Part shown: one piece after another, positions 1 to 8,863 of the stretch | Position numbering within the stretch: position 1 is the stretch's first letter | How the letters are laid out: each line of letters opens with the position of its first letter | Source of the DNA: Acholeplasmataceae bacterium | Lineage (GTDB): Bacteria; Bacillota_I; Bacilli_A; ML615J-28; CAG-698 | DNA length: 20,936 nt | Assembly: GCA_012841765.1 (NCBI GenBank) | Contig: DUUA01000002.1 | Span: 1-20,936, forward strand | Direction of reading: 5' to 3' | The notes under the pieces: model-generated | Told to the model about the DNA's origin: nothing | The model's database searches: none | What the model saw: only the letters and a program-made list of their open reading frames with translations | Made by a program: the position numbers and the translations under genes

Positions 1-19
1 AATAAATATATTACTAAAT

Positions 20-50
20 AAAAGGAGATTTAAAAAATCTCCTTTTTTTT
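20..50. terminator. Bidirectional hairpin terminator after arcC
   Basis: A 12-bp perfect stem (20-31 pairing with 35-46) with a 3-nt loop sits immediately after the arcC stop codon (49-51). On the minus strand it is followed by a T-rich stretch (TTTTATTT), and on the plus strand by eight T's, so it could terminate transcription from both sides. It ends the long catabolic run and suggests a convergent gene to the left of the window. The structure is read directly; the function is inferred. Confidence 0.85.
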
Positions 51-966
51 AATACATAATTTGAGTTCCACTTTGATTTTTAAACGCTAAATTAGCGTTT
101 TCTAAAGACGCAACGATTGCAACTTTTTTTGTTTTTTTTACAAAATCTATACAAGCAAGTACTTTTGGTAACATTGAACCTTCTTTGAATTGTTCTTCAT
201 CAATATATTTCTGTAACGTTTTTACTGATACTTTAGTTAGTTTTTCTTGATTTTCTTTATTAAAATTTATATACACAAATTCAACTGCTGTTAATATAAT
301 TAATTGATCTGCTTCTACAATTTCAGCAATTTTTGCACTTGCGTAGTCTTTATCAATAACTGCGTCAATTCCTATATATTGTTTACTGCTTTCAATTACA
401 GGTATCCCTCCACCACCAGCAGCAATAACAATATGATGATTATTAAGTAAACTCAAAATACTATTCTTTTCAATTATATCTAATGGTTTCGGACTAGCAA
501 CAACTCTTCTATATCCTCTACCAGAATCTTCTTTCATAACATAATTTTTATTATGGAATAATAATTTAGCCTCTTCTTCATTATAAAATTTGCCTATTGG
601 TTTAGTAGGAGATAAAAATGCAGGATCGTTTTTGTTCACGAGAACTTGGGTAATGACAGTAACAACATTTCTATTAATATTTCTTTTCTTCAAAATATTT
701 TGCAAAGCTTTTTGTATATGAAAGCCAATATATCCTTGCGACATTGCCCCACATTCAGAAAAAGGCATATATGGTGAATTAATTGAATCAGCAAAAGCTG
801 AATTAATCATTCCTACTTGTGGTCCATTGCCGTGAACAATGACAATATCTTCTCCATGTTCAATCAATGGAACAATGGCTAAAGCTACATTCTCCAATAA
901 TTTTTGTTGCTCTTTAGGATTTTTACCTAAAGCATTTCCTCCCAGAGAAATAACAATTCTTCCCAT
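49..966 (-). CDS. arcC: Carbamate kinase (arginine deiminase pathway)
   Basis: This enzyme transfers the phosphate of carbamoyl phosphate to ADP, giving ATP, CO2 and ammonia, the energy-yielding last step of the arginine deiminase route in the cytoplasm. At 305 residues it matches the usual length of about 310. Visible amino-acid-kinase motifs are SLGGNAL (7-13), HGNGPQVG (45-52), CGAMSQGYIG (72-81), SPKP (158-161), AAGGGGIPV (182-190), the IDKDYASA segment (204-211), EGSMLPKV (262-269) and a C-terminal SLENA...GTQI. The usual LTxVDxVYINF segment has Glu229 in place of Asp. It is the last gene of the run: its ATG lies 1 nt after the arcB stop, with a GGGA-type ribosome site inside the end of arcB, so translational coupling is likely. 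A terminator follows directly. The catabolic role is supported by arcA and arcB upstream. Confidence 0.96.
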   Translation of the reverse strand: MGRIVISLGGNALGKNPKEQQKLLENVALAIVPLIEHGEDIVIVHGNGPQVGMINSAFADSINSPYMPFSECGAMSQGYIGFHIQKALQNILKKRNINRNVVTVITQVLVNKNDPAFLSPTKPIGKFYNEEEAKLLFHNKNYVMKEDSGRGYRRVVASPKPLDIIEKNSILSLLNNHHIVIAAGGGGIPVIESSKQYIGIDAVIDKDYASAKIAEIVEADQLIILTAVEFVYINFNKENQEKLTKVSVKTLQKYIDEEQFKEGSMLPKVLACIDFVKKTKKVAIVASLENANLAFKNQSGTQIMY

Positions 967-967
967 G

Positions 968-1978
968 CTAATTTCCCAAAGTTGCTAAAATAACAGCCTT
1001 AATAGTATGCATTCTATTTTCAGCTTCATCAAAAACTACACTTTTTAATGATTCAAAAACCTCATCAGTTACTTCCATTTCTCCGTTCTTAATTTCTTTA
1101 TAAAGATTTCCATATTCAGTTGCAATTTCTAGTCCTATCTCAGTATTTTTACCATGAAAAGCAGGCAAACAATGCATAAAAATTGCCCTTTCTTTTGCAT
1201 TATCCATCAATGTTTTATTTATTTGAAAAGAATGAAGAAGCTGAATTCTTTCTTTCCAAACCTCTTTTGGTTCCCCCATTGATACCCAGACATCACCATA
1301 TAAAACATCTGCATCTTTTGTAGCTTCTAAAGGCTTTTCGCTAAACTCTATCACTGCTTCAGTTTGAATTGCAATCTCTTTGCAAATATTAATTAATTCC
1401 GATGTTGGCCATAAAGATTTTGGAGAACAAGCGACAAAATGCATTCCCATTTTTGCACAACCAATCATCAAAGAATTAGCAACATTATTTCTTGCATCGC
1501 CTAAATATACTACTTTTATTCCTTTTAATTTTTTAAACTTTTCTGTTATTGTCAGTAAATCCGCCAATATTTGTGTTGGATGATATACATCAGTTAATCC
1601 GTTCCAAATAGGCACTCCTGAGTATTCTCCTAAAATCTCCACATCATTTTGCAAATATCCTCTAAATTCAATGCCGTCATACATTCTACCTAGCACTCTG
1701 GCAGTATCTTTCACAGATTCTTTTTTTCCCATTTGTGAACCTGTCGGACCAATATAAGTTACTCCAATTCCTAAATCCATTGCTGCAACTTCAAAAGCAC
1801 AACGAGTTCTTGTTGAATCTTTTTGAAAAAGAATAACAATATTCTTTCCAAATAAACTTTTATTTATTTTTCCTTTTCGTTTTTCTTTTTTAAGTTTTCT
1901 TGCCGAAGAAATCAAATAATTAATCTCTTTTGGAGAATAATCAAGTAGGGTTAATAAGTTGCTCTTTTTAAATTTCAT
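968..1978 (-). CDS. arcB: Ornithine carbamoyltransferase, catabolic
   Basis: In this setting it phosphorolyses citrulline to ornithine and carbamoyl phosphate, feeding ArcC with one product and the ornithine pathway with the other. The protein has 336 residues, the normal family size. The carbamoyl-phosphate motif STRTR is at 55-59, HPTQ at 133-136, the ornithine-domain segment [12 protein letters not shown] at 158-169, the DVWVSMGE segment at 229-236 and HCLP at 269-272, with the catalytic Cys270. It has an ATG start with an AAAGGAG ribosome site, 12 nt after arcA. The family also includes anabolic enzymes that run in the opposite direction; the catabolic direction is inferred from the arcA-arcB-arcC order, not from the protein itself. 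Confidence 0.95.
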   Translation of the reverse strand: MKFKKSNLLTLLDYSPKEINYLISSARKLKKEKRKGKINKSLFGKNIVILFQKDSTRTRCAFEVAAMDLGIGVTYIGPTGSQMGKKESVKDTARVLGRMYDGIEFRGYLQNDVEILGEYSGVPIWNGLTDVYHPTQILADLLTITEKFKKLKGIKVVYLGDARNNVANSLMIGCAKMGMHFVACSPKSLWPTSELINICKEIAIQTEAVIEFSEKPLEATKDADVLYGDVWVSMGEPKEVWKERIQLLHSFQINKTLMDNAKERAIFMHCLPAFHGKNTEIGLEIATEYGNLYKEIKNGEMEVTDEVFESLKSVVFDEAENRMHTIKAVILATLGN

Positions 1979-1990
1979 ATTTTTACTCCT

Positions 1991-3205
1991 TTATATTTCT
2001 TCTCTTTCTAAAGGCATTGCCATACATCTAGGCCCACCCCTGCCTCTTGATAATTCACTAGATTTTATTTCTAAAACTTGTATCCCAGCTTCTGTTAGTA
2101 ATCTATTGGTTACATAATTACGATCATAGACAATCACTTTTCCTGGTGATATTGCTAAAGTATTTGCACCATCATTCCATTGCTCTCTAATACTTGTAAT
2201 AATATCTTTCCCACCACACCTGATTAGTGATACTTCTCTTTCTAAGTGTTTTGATAATATCATCTCTAATGGTTCAATAACTTTTGTGATATTAAAAGTT
2301 CCTTTCCCTGTTTTTTCGATTTCAAAAACCGTCAACACTTTTTCAATTTCAGGATGTATGGTAAATATTCCATAATTAACTTGAGTAAAAACAGTATCTA
2401 AGTGCATAAAAGCTCTAATCTTTGGTATATTAAAAGCTAAAATTGTATTAAAATCAGTATCATCACTAAAAATCTTTTCAGCAAGTTTTTCAATTCCTCT
2501 TGGATCAGTTCTGCTGGAAATTCCAATAGCAATAACATTTTTATTTAAAACTAAAATATCTCCTCCTTCAACAGAATATTTATTTAATCTTTCGTAATAA
2601 AAATTAGGGTTTTTGTTATAAAATCGTGGATGATATTTTAATATATATTCAGACAATATTGTTTCTCTTTGCCTAGCATCAGTGTGCATTCTACTTATTG
2701 CAACTCCATTTCCTAAGCTAGAAAAAGGGTCTCTTTGAAACAAAATATTAGGCATCGGATCCGTATAAAATGGATATTCATCTTCTAACATATCGATTAT
2801 TGAGCCTTTCTTTCCTAAAATTATTTCTTGTTTTTTTACACCTTCAATCATTTTATAAATCATTTCTTTTGGTGTTAAATTAGTAAGATATTGAAACAAT
2901 TTTAGTTTTATTGAATTTGATTTAATATTAGATTCTTCAATGAAAACATTTATAAAATCAGCAATAATTTCAGGATGAGCCTCTAATGCTTCTGCTGCCA
3001 TCTCAGTTACATATAAAACTTCAACACCTTCATTTCTTAAGGTTTCAGCAAAAACATCATGCTCTTCCTGAGCAACTTTCAAATATGGTATATCATCAAA
3101 TAACAATTTTTCTAAAAGGTCAGGAGTTAAGTTTTCTAACTCTTTACCTGGCCTATGTAATAATATTGATTTAAGTTTTCCAATTTCGGAATTTACTTTT
3201 ATCAT
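1991..3205 (-). CDS. arcA: Arginine deiminase
   Basis: It hydrolyses L-arginine to L-citrulline and ammonia, the entry step of the pathway. All residues expected of the guanidine-modifying fold are visible: Asp159 in QRDPF, Glu213 in VEGGD, His268 and Asp270 in MHLDTVF, and the nucleophile Cys394 in GGPRCM near the C-terminus. The conserved NDGANTL segment is at 344-350. Its 404 residues match the usual length of about 400-415. The ATG start lies 1 nt beyond the alr stop codon, and arcB follows after 12 nt. No ArgR or Crp-like regulator and no arginine/ornithine antiporter gene lies beside it in this window, unlike many arc operons. Confidence 0.96.
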   Translation of the reverse strand: MIKVNSEIGKLKSILLHRPGKELENLTPDLLEKLLFDDIPYLKVAQEEHDVFAETLRNEGVEVLYVTEMAAEALEAHPEIIADFINVFIEESNIKSNSIKLKLFQYLTNLTPKEMIYKMIEGVKKQEIILGKKGSIIDMLEDEYPFYTDPMPNILFQRDPFSSLGNGVAISRMHTDARQRETILSEYILKYHPRFYNKNPNFYYERLNKYSVEGGDILVLNKNVIAIGISSRTDPRGIEKLAEKIFSDDTDFNTILAFNIPKIRAFMHLDTVFTQVNYGIFTIHPEIEKVLTVFEIEKTGKGTFNITKVIEPLEMILSKHLEREVSLIRCGGKDIITSIREQWNDGANTLAISPGKVIVYDRNYVTNRLLTEAGIQVLEIKSSELSRGRGGPRCMAMPLEREEI

Positions 3206-3206
3206 T

Positions 3207-4292
3207 TTATTTTTTCTCCTCTCTATATACTCTTGGTACTCTGTAGGAAATTGCTGTTAAAACTTCATAACTATTAGTTTTTAATATTAAACCCATTTCC
3301 TCAATACTAATAAGTCCCCCAAAAATAGTAACAATATCACCAACTTTTATTTCTTCATTTACTTTAATAAAACAAGCTCCCATACAAATAGTACCTACTA
3401 TTTTATATTTTTTTCCTTTAATTTCCACATAACCCCTTTTATACGCTTTCCATAAACCATCCGCATAACCAATGGGAATGATTGCTATATAAACATCTTT
3501 TTTAGGCCTATAAGTTATTCCATAACCTAAACTATCTCCCTGAGTTAGTTTTTTAATTTGAACTATTTTTGAATATAATTTCATAACTGGTTTTAACTTG
3601 AACTCTGAAACTATTGGTAGTGAGCCATATAAAGAAATGCCTAATCTAACATGAGTAGTAAAATCAAAATCCTTTTCATATTGTAAAATGGATGCTGAAT
3701 TTGACATATGTACCATAGATGGTACTTTCTTTAGTTTTGATAAAACTAATTGCATCATTTTTACTTGTTTATTATAAAACTCTTTATTATCCTCTGCAGT
3801 TGCAAAATGGGTATAAATTCCCCTTAAATTAATATTAGTTTTACTCATTAAAGTATTTACCATTCTAACAACTAAATCAAAATCTTTAATACCATATCGA
3901 GACATTCCTGTATCAACTTTAAATTGACAATTAAGTTTACCTTCAAAATTTATTATTAAATTATATATTTCTTGATTATAAATAGTAATATCTATTTCTT
4001 TGCTTGAACACACCTTTAAATCATTTTCCAAAACTGGCCCTAACATAATAATGATTATATCAGGAAATCTTTTTCTAATCTTAATAGCTTCTTCTAAAAG
4101 AGAAACAGCACATATCCGTACACCTTCTTTATAAAGTCTTTCCATGACTTTAATATCACCATGACCATATGCATTCGCCTTAATCACTGGGATAATAGTC
4201 TTATTGCCCATTAATAGTTTTATATTTTGATAATTATCTACTAAATTATCTAAATTAACTTCTGCCCAAGTTTGTCTATATATTTCACTCAT
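3207..4292 (-). CDS. alr: Alanine racemase family, PLP-dependent
   Basis: A fold-type III PLP racemase, 361 residues. The PLP lysine is K38 (VIKANAYGHG) and the second catalytic base is Tyr257 (GYGITY). KVDTGMSRYG at 125-134 holds the lysine that is carbamylated in family members, and HMSNSAS and IPIGYADG (272-279) are typical. The segment normally reading RxCMD reads TICMG (301-305), losing an Arg and an Asp that lie near the substrate entrance in well-studied alanine racemases. It starts inside the last 8 nt of orr and stops 1 nt before arcA, in the middle of the catabolic run. OrtAB cleavage yields D-alanine, so recovery of that product as L-alanine is the most economical role. Supplying D-alanine for peptidoglycan, or racemising another amino acid, are alternatives. 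Confidence 0.88.
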   Translation of the reverse strand: MSEIYRQTWAEVNLDNLVDNYQNIKLLMGNKTIIPVIKANAYGHGDIKVMERLYKEGVRICAVSLLEEAIKIRKRFPDIIIIMLGPVLENDLKVCSSKEIDITIYNQEIYNLIINFEGKLNCQFKVDTGMSRYGIKDFDLVVRMVNTLMSKTNINLRGIYTHFATAEDNKEFYNKQVKMMQLVLSKLKKVPSMVHMSNSASILQYEKDFDFTTHVRLGISLYGSLPIVSEFKLKPVMKLYSKIVQIKKLTQGDSLGYGITYRPKKDVYIAIIPIGYADGLWKAYKRGYVEIKGKKYKIVGTICMGACFIKVNEEIKVGDIVTIFGGLISIEEMGLILKTNSYEVLTAISYRVPRVYREEKK

Positions 4293-5331
4293 AAACTTTC
4301 TCCACGTATGGTGATGACATTAAAGCTAAAACTCCCCCATAATTTAATTTAAATATTATTTTATCACCAATATTATATTTTCCATTTTCAATTTCTACAA
4401 TTAAATGATCACTACTAGAACCAATAATACTTATACCTTTAGGGGGAATTAAATATTCATCAAACACATCTTGTTTACCAACATTTAAAATGGCTCTTTT
4501 AATGATCCCTTTATCTAAATATATTACTTTTTTTCCAAAAGCATCAACACCAAGCAAACCAACTGGTAAAGTTGGTTTCTCTTTTAATTCAATTATTTCA
4601 ACTTTTAAAGTAAACACATCATCATTCATTCCTTTAATTTTTCTTCCATATGCAGTTTCTCTACCTAAAACATATCCTTCTCCTATTCTTAATTGATTTA
4701 TATATTTAGGAATGTTTCCATTAAGCAAATATATTGAAGATGAATTCCCACCACTGATAACTTCTAATTTATAATTATAAATTCTCTCAATATTATTTTT
4801 AATATTTTCTATTAATTTATAAGTGCTTTCAGTAGGGATAACTGAACCATAACAGGTTAAATTAGTTCCAATTCCCAATAGTTTTATATTCTTCAATAGT
4901 AAAATTTCATTAATAATATCGTAATCAAAATCTTTATAATATATTCCTTCTCGTAAATCCCCTAGATCAATCATTAAAATAACTTGATGAATTATATTTT
5001 CTTCTTTTGCAATCTTATTTAAACTTCTAATAATTTCTATTTCTGAATTTAAGGATATGTTTGCATATTTTATAACATCTTTAACTTCAGACAATGCTGG
5101 AATTCTCAGCAACATTTTGGGTTTTTTTGAAATAATTTTTTTAAGATTTAGTATTCTAGAATCAGCAATGCCATCTACCTTGCTTTGGTCTAATATTTTT
5201 ATCAAAGGTTCTTCAGCACAAAACACTTTAGAAACAGCAAATACATTAATACCATTTTTATGTAATTTATTTGTTAAAAAATCAATATTTTCTTCAAATT
5301 TCATTAAATTAATATGTATTTTAGCACTCAT
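4285..5331 (-). CDS. orr: Ornithine racemase
   Basis: It interconverts L- and D-ornithine, giving the D-isomer used by ornithine aminomutase. The protein has 348 residues and belongs to the alanine-racemase N-terminal superfamily but is distinct from Alr. The likely PLP lysine is K35 (AVSKVFCA). Segments characteristic of the ornithine racemase branch are DSRILNLK (57-64), LRIPALSE (75-82), IDLGDLREG (121-129), GIGTNLTCYG (153-162), SGGNSSS (193-199), INQLRIGE (211-218) and GSSSDHLIVE (304-313). Its ATG abuts the stop of the MutL-like gene with no gap, and its TGA stop lies inside alr. The position after oraE and the mutL-like gene supports the assignment over a generic amino-acid racemase. 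Confidence 0.9.
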   Translation of the reverse strand: MSAKIHINLMKFEENIDFLTNKLHKNGINVFAVSKVFCAEEPLIKILDQSKVDGIADSRILNLKKIISKKPKMLLRIPALSEVKDVIKYANISLNSEIEIIRSLNKIAKEENIIHQVILMIDLGDLREGIYYKDFDYDIINEILLLKNIKLLGIGTNLTCYGSVIPTESTYKLIENIKNNIERIYNYKLEVISGGNSSSIYLLNGNIPKYINQLRIGEGYVLGRETAYGRKIKGMNDDVFTLKVEIIELKEKPTLPVGLLGVDAFGKKVIYLDKGIIKRAILNVGKQDVFDEYLIPPKGISIIGSSSDHLIVEIENGKYNIGDKIIFKLNYGGVLALMSSPYVEKVYE

Positions 5332-6675
5332 TTAATCACCCTTTATTATAGAGTTAAATAATAACTCTTTCGCTTTTTCTGGATATTTATGCGATAGTAC
5401 TCCCGCTGAAGCAAAAATATAGTCTTTATCAAGATATATTTTCACTTCTTGCCCAAAAACCAATTTAGTTTTATTTTTATTAATATATTCTTTTATTATT
5501 AATTCTGGGTTATCGATTGATTTTAAAGCTCCTCCAGTTAAAAATATAGTTTTAACTTGGCTAACATCTCTTCCTTCAGGAATTACTTTATAACCATTTG
5601 TAGTAAAGACTCTTTTTATATCTCCTATATGTCTATCTAGAGCTTGAAAAACACATTCTTTAATTAAATAATCAATCGCTTTTTTCCCCTTTTTAGTTTT
5701 AGGAATAAAAGGTTCTTTATTTATAATATCAATTATCTCCTGATAATCTAAATCTAATTTTGATGAAATCACTTGTTTATTAGTTAGGCTCAGAACATTT
5801 TTTCGGTTAACATAAACGCCTAAATCACCTTCAACGGTTCTTTTAAATCTAGGTTCTCCTTCATTGTATTTTAGATATTCAGGTTTAGGATCACAAACTG
5901 AATGAATATCAGTAGTAGCACCCCCAACATCTATACTCATAACACCATTTAATTGTTCATCAAAAATAATGGTAGCATCCATAACAGCACCAGGAGTTGG
6001 TATAATTGTTCCATTAATCATTTTAAAAATATTTTGCATTCCTTTTGCATAAATAATATTTTTTTCAAAAATATTATAGATAGCCGCTCTTAAAGGGAGG
6101 ATATTCATAAAGTCAACACGAGGATAAACATTATCAACAATGGTAACTTTTTCATTATATAATCTTTTAATTTTTTCATGATTTGCAATATTTCCAGCAT
6201 ATATAATTGGAATGTTTAAAGGTATAATTTTTTCTAAATTAGAAAATGATACATTCTTTTCTCCAAAATTTGTGCCTCCAGCAATAACAATAATATTAGG
6301 ATTAATCTCTTTAATTTTTAAAATATCATCTTCATCTAATAAATTAGCAGTTATCAAGTGAACATTTGCTCCTGCATTAAGGGCTGCTTCTTTCGCAGCT
6401 TTAGCTGTCATTTCATAAACAAGGCCATGAACTGTTATTTTTAATCCCCCTGCTGCACTTGAAGATGAAAAAAATTCATCATAAACTAATTCATTTATAT
6501 TTAAATTCTTTTTTAAATCTCTAATTGCTGCAAGTAAACCAATAGTAACATCACTTTCAACAGTTGTTTTTGACATGCCTTTTTCAATATAAGTTGCTGG
6601 TCCTTTATGAAGATTAAAAGCAGTTACTATTGTTGTAGTACTACCAATTTCAGCAACTAAACAATCAACTTTCAT
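5332..6675 (-). CDS. MutL/GlmL-like ASKHA ATPase, B12-mutase partner
   Basis: This 447-residue protein belongs to the family usually annotated MutL or GlmL (unrelated to the mismatch-repair MutL), an actin/Hsp70-like ATPase found beside B12-dependent carbon-skeleton mutases and aminomutases. Visible signs are phosphate-1 motif EIGSTTT (9-15), SSSAAGG (71-77), VIAGGTNFGEK (130-140), NVYPRVDF (182-189), phosphate-2 motif DVGGATTD (249-256), VEGDLGVYVN (281-290) and an adenosine-type motif LTGGAL near 378-383. It overlaps the end of oraE by 11 nt and runs straight into orr. By analogy with GlmL and other B12-enzyme reactivases it may help assemble OraE or replace damaged cobalamin; this is inference, since the family role in ornithine loci is not shown by sequence. 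Confidence 0.85.
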   Translation of the reverse strand: MKVDCLVAEIGSTTTIVTAFNLHKGPATYIEKGMSKTTVESDVTIGLLAAIRDLKKNLNINELVYDEFFSSSSAAGGLKITVHGLVYEMTAKAAKEAALNAGANVHLITANLLDEDDILKIKEINPNIIVIAGGTNFGEKNVSFSNLEKIIPLNIPIIYAGNIANHEKIKRLYNEKVTIVDNVYPRVDFMNILPLRAAIYNIFEKNIIYAKGMQNIFKMINGTIIPTPGAVMDATIIFDEQLNGVMSIDVGGATTDIHSVCDPKPEYLKYNEGEPRFKRTVEGDLGVYVNRKNVLSLTNKQVISSKLDLDYQEIIDIINKEPFIPKTKKGKKAIDYLIKECVFQALDRHIGDIKRVFTTNGYKVIPEGRDVSQVKTIFLTGGALKSIDNPELIIKEYINKNKTKLVFGQEVKIYLDKDYIFASAGVLSHKYPEKAKELLFNSIIKGD

Positions 6676-8863
6676 TAATCTGTTGGTGCCGTTTTACAAT
6701 AAAACTAGCAACATCCTTTCCGGAGGTTCCCCGAGCAAAGCCTTGATCAATTCCTTGTTTTCTTGCTAAAACGGGTGTGATTTGAGTACCACCAGCAATT
6801 AATAGTAGTTTATCTCTAACTCCTTTTTCTATTGCATAATCATTTAATTTTTTCATATTTTTATAATGTATATCATCATGAGAAATAATTAAAGATATTA
6901 AAACGCAGTCGGCATCTACTTCAATGGCTGCATCAATAAACTTTTCAATACTTACACTAGTGCCTAAATATACATATTCAAAACCGTATTTTTCAATACC
7001 GCCATGTTTAATATCTAAAATTTCTCTCATACCAACACTATGTTCGTCATTACCACCAGTACCAGCAACAACTTTTAATTTGTTTTCTTTAACATATTTA
7101 ATTATTTCATCATCTTCCAATAACTTTTCTTTTTTAGGAATAACGATTTTAGAAGTATCAATGTCAAAATTTACAACTCCTTTAACTTGCACTCTTGTTC
7201 CCTCACTTGGGTGTAAAACTTCAACATGGATGATTTCCGCTTGAAGTAAACCCATTTTTCTAGCAATAACCATTGCTGATTCTTCAGCAATCTCTCTTGA
7301 GATAGGGAAAACTAAGTCAAAAGTAATCACTCCATCACCAAGCCATTGCACTTCTGGCTTCATTAATGATTCACTTCTATATTTTTCATTTTCATTTAAT
7401 CTAAGATTTACATTATCATTTTCATCTAGTTCATCAATATATTGAATTAAATCTGAATCCTCAAATGTTGATTTTCCAATCAACTTTGCTGGGTTACTAA
7501 TATAATCTTTATTATATTGAGCAACATTGTTATAACCATAATGAGCTGTTACTGGAGCAAGATAATTTTTAGATCTTTTAATAATAGAATTGTTGCCAAT
7601 ACCACCTTCAATTTTTCTTGATATTCCATCTCCACATCTTTCTGGATAATATCCGCTATCTACAAACATACCCATTTCAACAGCTTTAAAATACCCACCC
7701 AATTCAATAATTTCTTCTAACATTAATACAGCACGTTCTTGTATTTCTCTTACTTTATCTGGTAAATAGCCTTCCTTTTTAAACTCAATCATACTCATTA
7801 AATCATCTAATCCAACCAATGCTTGTTTGGCTGTATCCAAAGCTTCAATATTGTACATGTGCCAAGGAACATTCCTACCTTCGTCTGGGGTAATGGTTGA
7901 CTGAATATCAGCTGAAGTCATTCTTGAAATTAATAAATTTAAAACATGAGTAACAGTTGCTTCTCTTGTAGAGGAAGATATGTACTTTGTGTTCATCTGT
8001 GCTCTCATTTTATATTTACCAAAAAATTCTCTTAAAGCGATAGCATAAGGCAAATTAAGTTTTAAATCTGGACTTGGAGAAGCAGCTGGTGGAACGGTAG
8101 AAAGACAAATTAAATCTGGTGATATACCAATTCTCTCACTCATTCTGCTATTTATAGCATGTTGAACTAAAAGTTCAGGCATTACTTTCCAAGCTTCTCT
8201 CGCTGTAGCATTAGCATTATGAGCTCCATCAATTTGAGCCATTTTTCCATATGCCATGATTTTTTTGCTTTCTGCTGCATCAACATAACTTCTTATCATA
8301 TTTACATTACGATATAAAACATTGTACTGAGGGTCTTGATGAGCCCCATTTACGCCTTCTTCAACAAACATTACAGCAATTTCTGGGCCAGCTACTCCAG
8401 ATACATATGAATGATAATTAATTGGTCTTCCAACTTCATCCTCAATAATATCTAATGCTTTTCTCTGAGCTCTAACTTGTTTTCTTGTAATAGGAATACC
8501 ACCAACTCCTTGAGGTGTTCCTTCAAGTAAACCATCAATATGAGATTGTCCTGCAGTTCTAATAACCATAATATGATCAGCACCATGATATGCTGCCATT
8601 CTCATTCTTCTAATATCATCTTCAAAACGTCCAGAGGCAATTTCAGATGTAATAACAGCATCAGGTTGAGGATCAATATTTTTTATGTATCTAGCTCCAG
8701 GTAGAGGAATAGAATTCTTTAAATTTTCACTTACTTGTTCATATCTAAATTCTCCTATTTGTTGTGGTTTGGTTTTTCTCCAAGTCCATCCCCTTCTCCT
8801 TGGACGATATTTATCTAAATCAGTTAAGATATTTCTAATATCTAATTTAACATTAGGTTTCAA
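6665..8863 (-). CDS. oraE: D-ornithine 4,5-aminomutase, large (B12/PLP) subunit
   Basis: OraE with OraS moves the terminal amino group of D-ornithine from C5 to C4, giving 2,4-diaminopentanoate, using adenosylcobalamin and PLP. The protein has 732 residues, the expected size. The N-terminal two thirds form the TIM-barrel-like part. The C-terminal Rossmann domain carries the cobalamin motif DxHxxG as DEHSVG (606-611), with His608 as predicted cobalt ligand, and Lys619 eleven residues later, the spacing of the His618/Lys629 pair in the Clostridium sticklandii enzyme, where that lysine binds PLP. SLIISH (657-662) and AGGTQ (690-694) complete the B12 fold. The start is TTG, overlapping the oraS TGA stop by 4 nt, with a GGAGG site 7 nt upstream; no in-frame ATG occurs until about residue 88. 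It overlaps the MutL-like gene by 11 nt. Confidence 0.97.
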   Translation of the reverse strand: MKPNVKLDIRNILTDLDKYRPRRRGWTWRKTKPQQIGEFRYEQVSENLKNSIPLPGARYIKNIDPQPDAVITSEIASGRFEDDIRRMRMAAYHGADHIMVIRTAGQSHIDGLLEGTPQGVGGIPITRKQVRAQRKALDIIEDEVGRPINYHSYVSGVAGPEIAVMFVEEGVNGAHQDPQYNVLYRNVNMIRSYVDAAESKKIMAYGKMAQIDGAHNANATAREAWKVMPELLVQHAINSRMSERIGISPDLICLSTVPPAASPSPDLKLNLPYAIALREFFGKYKMRAQMNTKYISSSTREATVTHVLNLLISRMTSADIQSTITPDEGRNVPWHMYNIEALDTAKQALVGLDDLMSMIEFKKEGYLPDKVREIQERAVLMLEEIIELGGYFKAVEMGMFVDSGYYPERCGDGISRKIEGGIGNNSIIKRSKNYLAPVTAHYGYNNVAQYNKDYISNPAKLIGKSTFEDSDLIQYIDELDENDNVNLRLNENEKYRSESLMKPEVQWLGDGVITFDLVFPISREIAEESAMVIARKMGLLQAEIIHVEVLHPSEGTRVQVKGVVNFDIDTSKIVIPKKEKLLEDDEIIKYVKENKLKVVAGTGGNDEHSVGMREILDIKHGGIEKYGFEYVYLGTSVSIEKFIDAAIEVDADCVLISLIISHDDIHYKNMKKLNDYAIEKGVRDKLLLIAGGTQITPVLARKQGIDQGFARGTSGKDVASFIVKRHQQINES

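Noticed and set aside
1380..1583. Plus-strand frame opposite arcB
   Set aside because: Antisense to conserved ornithine carbamoyltransferase sequence, with no supporting signals.
6665..6667. Possible use of UGA as tryptophan, as in some mollicutes
   Set aside because: OraE ends at this TGA at the normal family length, several other genes also end in TGA, and tryptophans are encoded by TGG, so the standard code applies.
6924..7244. Plus-strand 106-codon frame opposite oraE
   Set aside because: It is fully antisense to the conserved B12 domain of OraE and resembles no known protein; a shadow of the coding strand.
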